Below are positions 62,157 through 64,000 of a DNA stretch of 64,000 nucleotides, piece by piece. A program made the position numbers and the translations under genes. The notes under the pieces were generated by a model, which did no database searches, had not been told where the DNA came from, and was given only the letters and a program-made list of their open reading frames with translations. Source of the stretch: Thermothielavioides terrestris NRRL 8126 (taxonomy: Eukaryota > Ascomycota > Sordariomycetes > Sordariales > Chaetomiaceae); assembly GCF_000226115.1 (NCBI RefSeq), contig NC_016458.1, forward strand, positions 7,474,001 through 7,538,000, in the 5' to 3' direction. The stretch's first letter is position 1. Each line of letters opens with the position of its first letter.

Positions 62157-64000
62157 ACGCACTCTCTTTATATTCCGATACTCTACTACGATCCTACCGT
62201 TACATCTATGCCTTATAGCTCGCTATAGCGTATTAGTTATAAGCCTAGGCGCTCTATAATTGTATATAGCAAGTAACCTATAGTAAGCTTTCTCTCTCTC
62301 TTTTTCTTATACTCTATATCTTAATATAGCGACTACTGAGAGCAACTTAACCGTTATACTCTAGTCCTATATAGATTGGACTAAGTGGTTTATAGAGCTT
62401 AAAATCTTAGCTTTAAGTAATAGTATCTAAGATAAATGCGATCTAGATACTTTTAATAAGCCTTAGAATAAACGACCAAAAGTCCCTATAAAGGAAAATG
62501 TAATTAAAGAGCTTTATAAAAAGTGTACTAAGGTATTAAATATTCTTCTAAAGTAAGTTTAAACTTCTATTGAACAAGAGATTGCTACTAAGCTCAAAGC
62601 TATATATAAAGACTATTTTATAATCTTTATTATTTAGGAGAGTAGGGTTAAATTATATTCGTTTATCAACTAGTAGATTATATATTCTATCTACTAGCCT
62701 CTATTTAATACTATATATATTATTATCTTGAACGCTAGCCTTAGTAGCCCCTAGGCCCTTATTTATAAGCTTCGTAAATAGCTTATACCTACTAACGCTC
62801 TTATAGAGGATATAGCCGCTTACTAATATATAATAGTCCTATAAGAAGCTTATAAAGTAGATATTAATCTATATAAATAGTACTATTCTTAGAACGAAGT
62901 ATACTTATATACAAAAAGCTTCGATATCCTAGAGGTTGTTGGACCTAGAGCTTCTAAGCATCTTATTAAGGTAGTTAGTCACTAGATTGCCCTAGACTAG
63001 GCTCGCTACTAGCTCTCTAAGATCGAGGTATTTAAAGCTAAAGGGCGCTTAATTTCTATTCTCGATAAGCTAGGCGTTCACCTTAGTATTTAGATCGACA
63101 ATACCTACTCTAAGGGACTTAGCTATAGCGTATTTACCTCTCTAGGAATAGCTTAAAGCAATAGTTCTTTAGATAGTATAGACTTTTATAGCTTAAAGCT
63201 CTACCTATACCTCTATAAGGCTAATAGCAAGTATAAGTAGAAGCTAATAGAGTACTAGTTTCTCTAGACGGTAATTACTAAGGTAGAGAAGAGCTGTTAT
63301 AAGCTCTTAGAAGTATAGATTACCGAAATTAGGGAGTACTTTAACAAACTAAAGTAGCATTCCCTTTAAAAGAGCCTCTAAAAGTAGTATAGCTCTAGCT
63401 CTATAGAATAGGAAAACTCTAACTTAGCTCTTCCTAATAAGATCGTCTATACTGTTATTGACCTAAGCCTTTTTAGTAAAGGAGCTTACTACCTACTTAT
63501 ATTCTTAACCGCTATTATTTACTAGCTCTTTTAAAGTACTCTCCTCGACAACTATACTACTCTATATATCGTCAACGATAAGAAGCTCTTAGTTCCTAGT
63601 ACCTTTGTACTATTGGGAGACAGTAATTATATAGAAGTAGGTACTACCACTTTCTCTATTTTAAGAAGAGGAGAGTGTATTATAAAGGGGGTACTAGATA
63701 GAGAGCAAGGGAAAGGAACTATAAACCTCTATTTAAAGAACGTCGCTATAGTAGAGGGCTTTTACACTAATATTATATTAGAAACCGCTTTATATATAGC
63801 TAGTATCTAATATTCGGGTCTAGACTACTCTCTATAGCGTAGAACGTTTAAAAAGAGTATAAAGGTCAAATAGTTAGTTCGTAAATTTAATATAGTTTTC
63901 TTTAAATCGAAGAACCTTTCCTTTTACTTTTATACTCTCTAACCTTTATAGAGCTTTATAGGCCTAGTAACAATAAATACAGTTGTTTATAAGGATAATA
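62157..64000 (+). mobile_element. RIP-degraded Ty1/copia retrotransposon (gag to protease), truncated by window end
   Basis: The sequence is extremely rich in TA. One plus-strand frame (positions 62371 + 3n) reads as copia Gag and protease across more than 1.5 kb without a frameshift. It is broken by about 34 stops, almost all of which could come from CAA, CAG or TGG by C-to-T or G-to-A change. The probable Gag start codon reads ATA at 62326. Downstream, around 63546-63590, a Leu-Asp-Asn-Tyr-Thr-Thr-Leu-Tyr-Ile-Val-Asn-Asp segment corresponds to the copia protease active-site region, followed by Glu-Val-Gly-Thr-Thr-Thr-Phe-Ser-Ile and Leu-Lys-Asn-Val-Ala. This is the normal pattern of RIP on a repeated element. 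It is a dead copy; the rest of pol lies beyond 64000. Confidence 0.85.

Noticed and set aside
63613..63810. Open frame of 65 codons in the AT-rich tract
   Set aside because: It is a stop-free fragment of the degraded copia protease region in the same frame as the rest and begins with TTG, not an independent gene.

Overview
This window comes from a filamentous ascomycete fungus. Several things point to a sordariomycete, most likely Sordariales. Coding regions are GC-rich with strong GC3 bias. Introns are short (about 45-260 nt) with GT...AG ends and CTRAY-type branch points. The genes are ordinary eukaryotic housekeeping genes with filamentous-fungal gene structure. A retroelement at the right end has been turned AT-rich and is full of stop codons without frameshifts, the signature of repeat-induced point mutation (RIP). 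The genus cannot be read from the sequence.

Left part (1-32.5 kb): 1-1.8 kb holds no convincing gene. Then follow a four-exon FAD-dependent oxidoreductase of the berberine-bridge type (minus), the mitochondrial RNA helicase SUV3 (minus), a VAMP7/Nyv1-like longin R-SNARE (plus), a small hypothetical protein (minus), a short-chain dehydrogenase (minus), a G-patch protein (plus), and the 2064-residue tandem-cassette helicase SLH1/ASCC3 of the ribosome-quality-control trigger complex (minus). Next come the Rab GTPase SEC4 (minus), NCA2 of the mitochondrial outer membrane (minus), the C-4 methylsterol oxidase ERG25 (plus), a pterin carbinolamine dehydratase (minus) and the bZIP regulator kapC (plus; first exon unresolved).

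Middle part (33-42 kb): ARP5 (minus), the five-exon kinetochore gene DAD4 (minus), IES6 (plus), a small single-pass membrane protein (plus), GOT1 (plus) and profilin (minus). Arp5 and Ies6 form one physical module of the INO80 remodeller, and their genes lie about 1.25 kb apart. A gene-poor 4 kb follows.

Right part (46-64 kb): a large disordered protein with a possible ubiquitin-interacting motif (plus), a probable mitochondrial protein of unknown function (minus), an AFG2/SPATA5-type AAA ATPase with a degenerate first ATPase site (plus), and the PP4 regulatory subunit 3 (Psy2/SMK-1 family, minus) with a probable GC-AG intron. From about 58 kb on the window is repeat territory: an inverted repeat bounded by 15-bp termini, a 93-bp hairpin element flanked by TA, and a RIP-degraded Ty1/copia element that runs off the end.

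I did not find a new defence, mobile or biosynthetic system. The most informative observations are the Arp5-Ies6 linkage, extreme exon structures (DAD4 with a three-base ATG-only first exon, profilin with 13- and 16-nt coding exons), the in-frame intron inside the kapC basic region, and the nested repeats at the right end.
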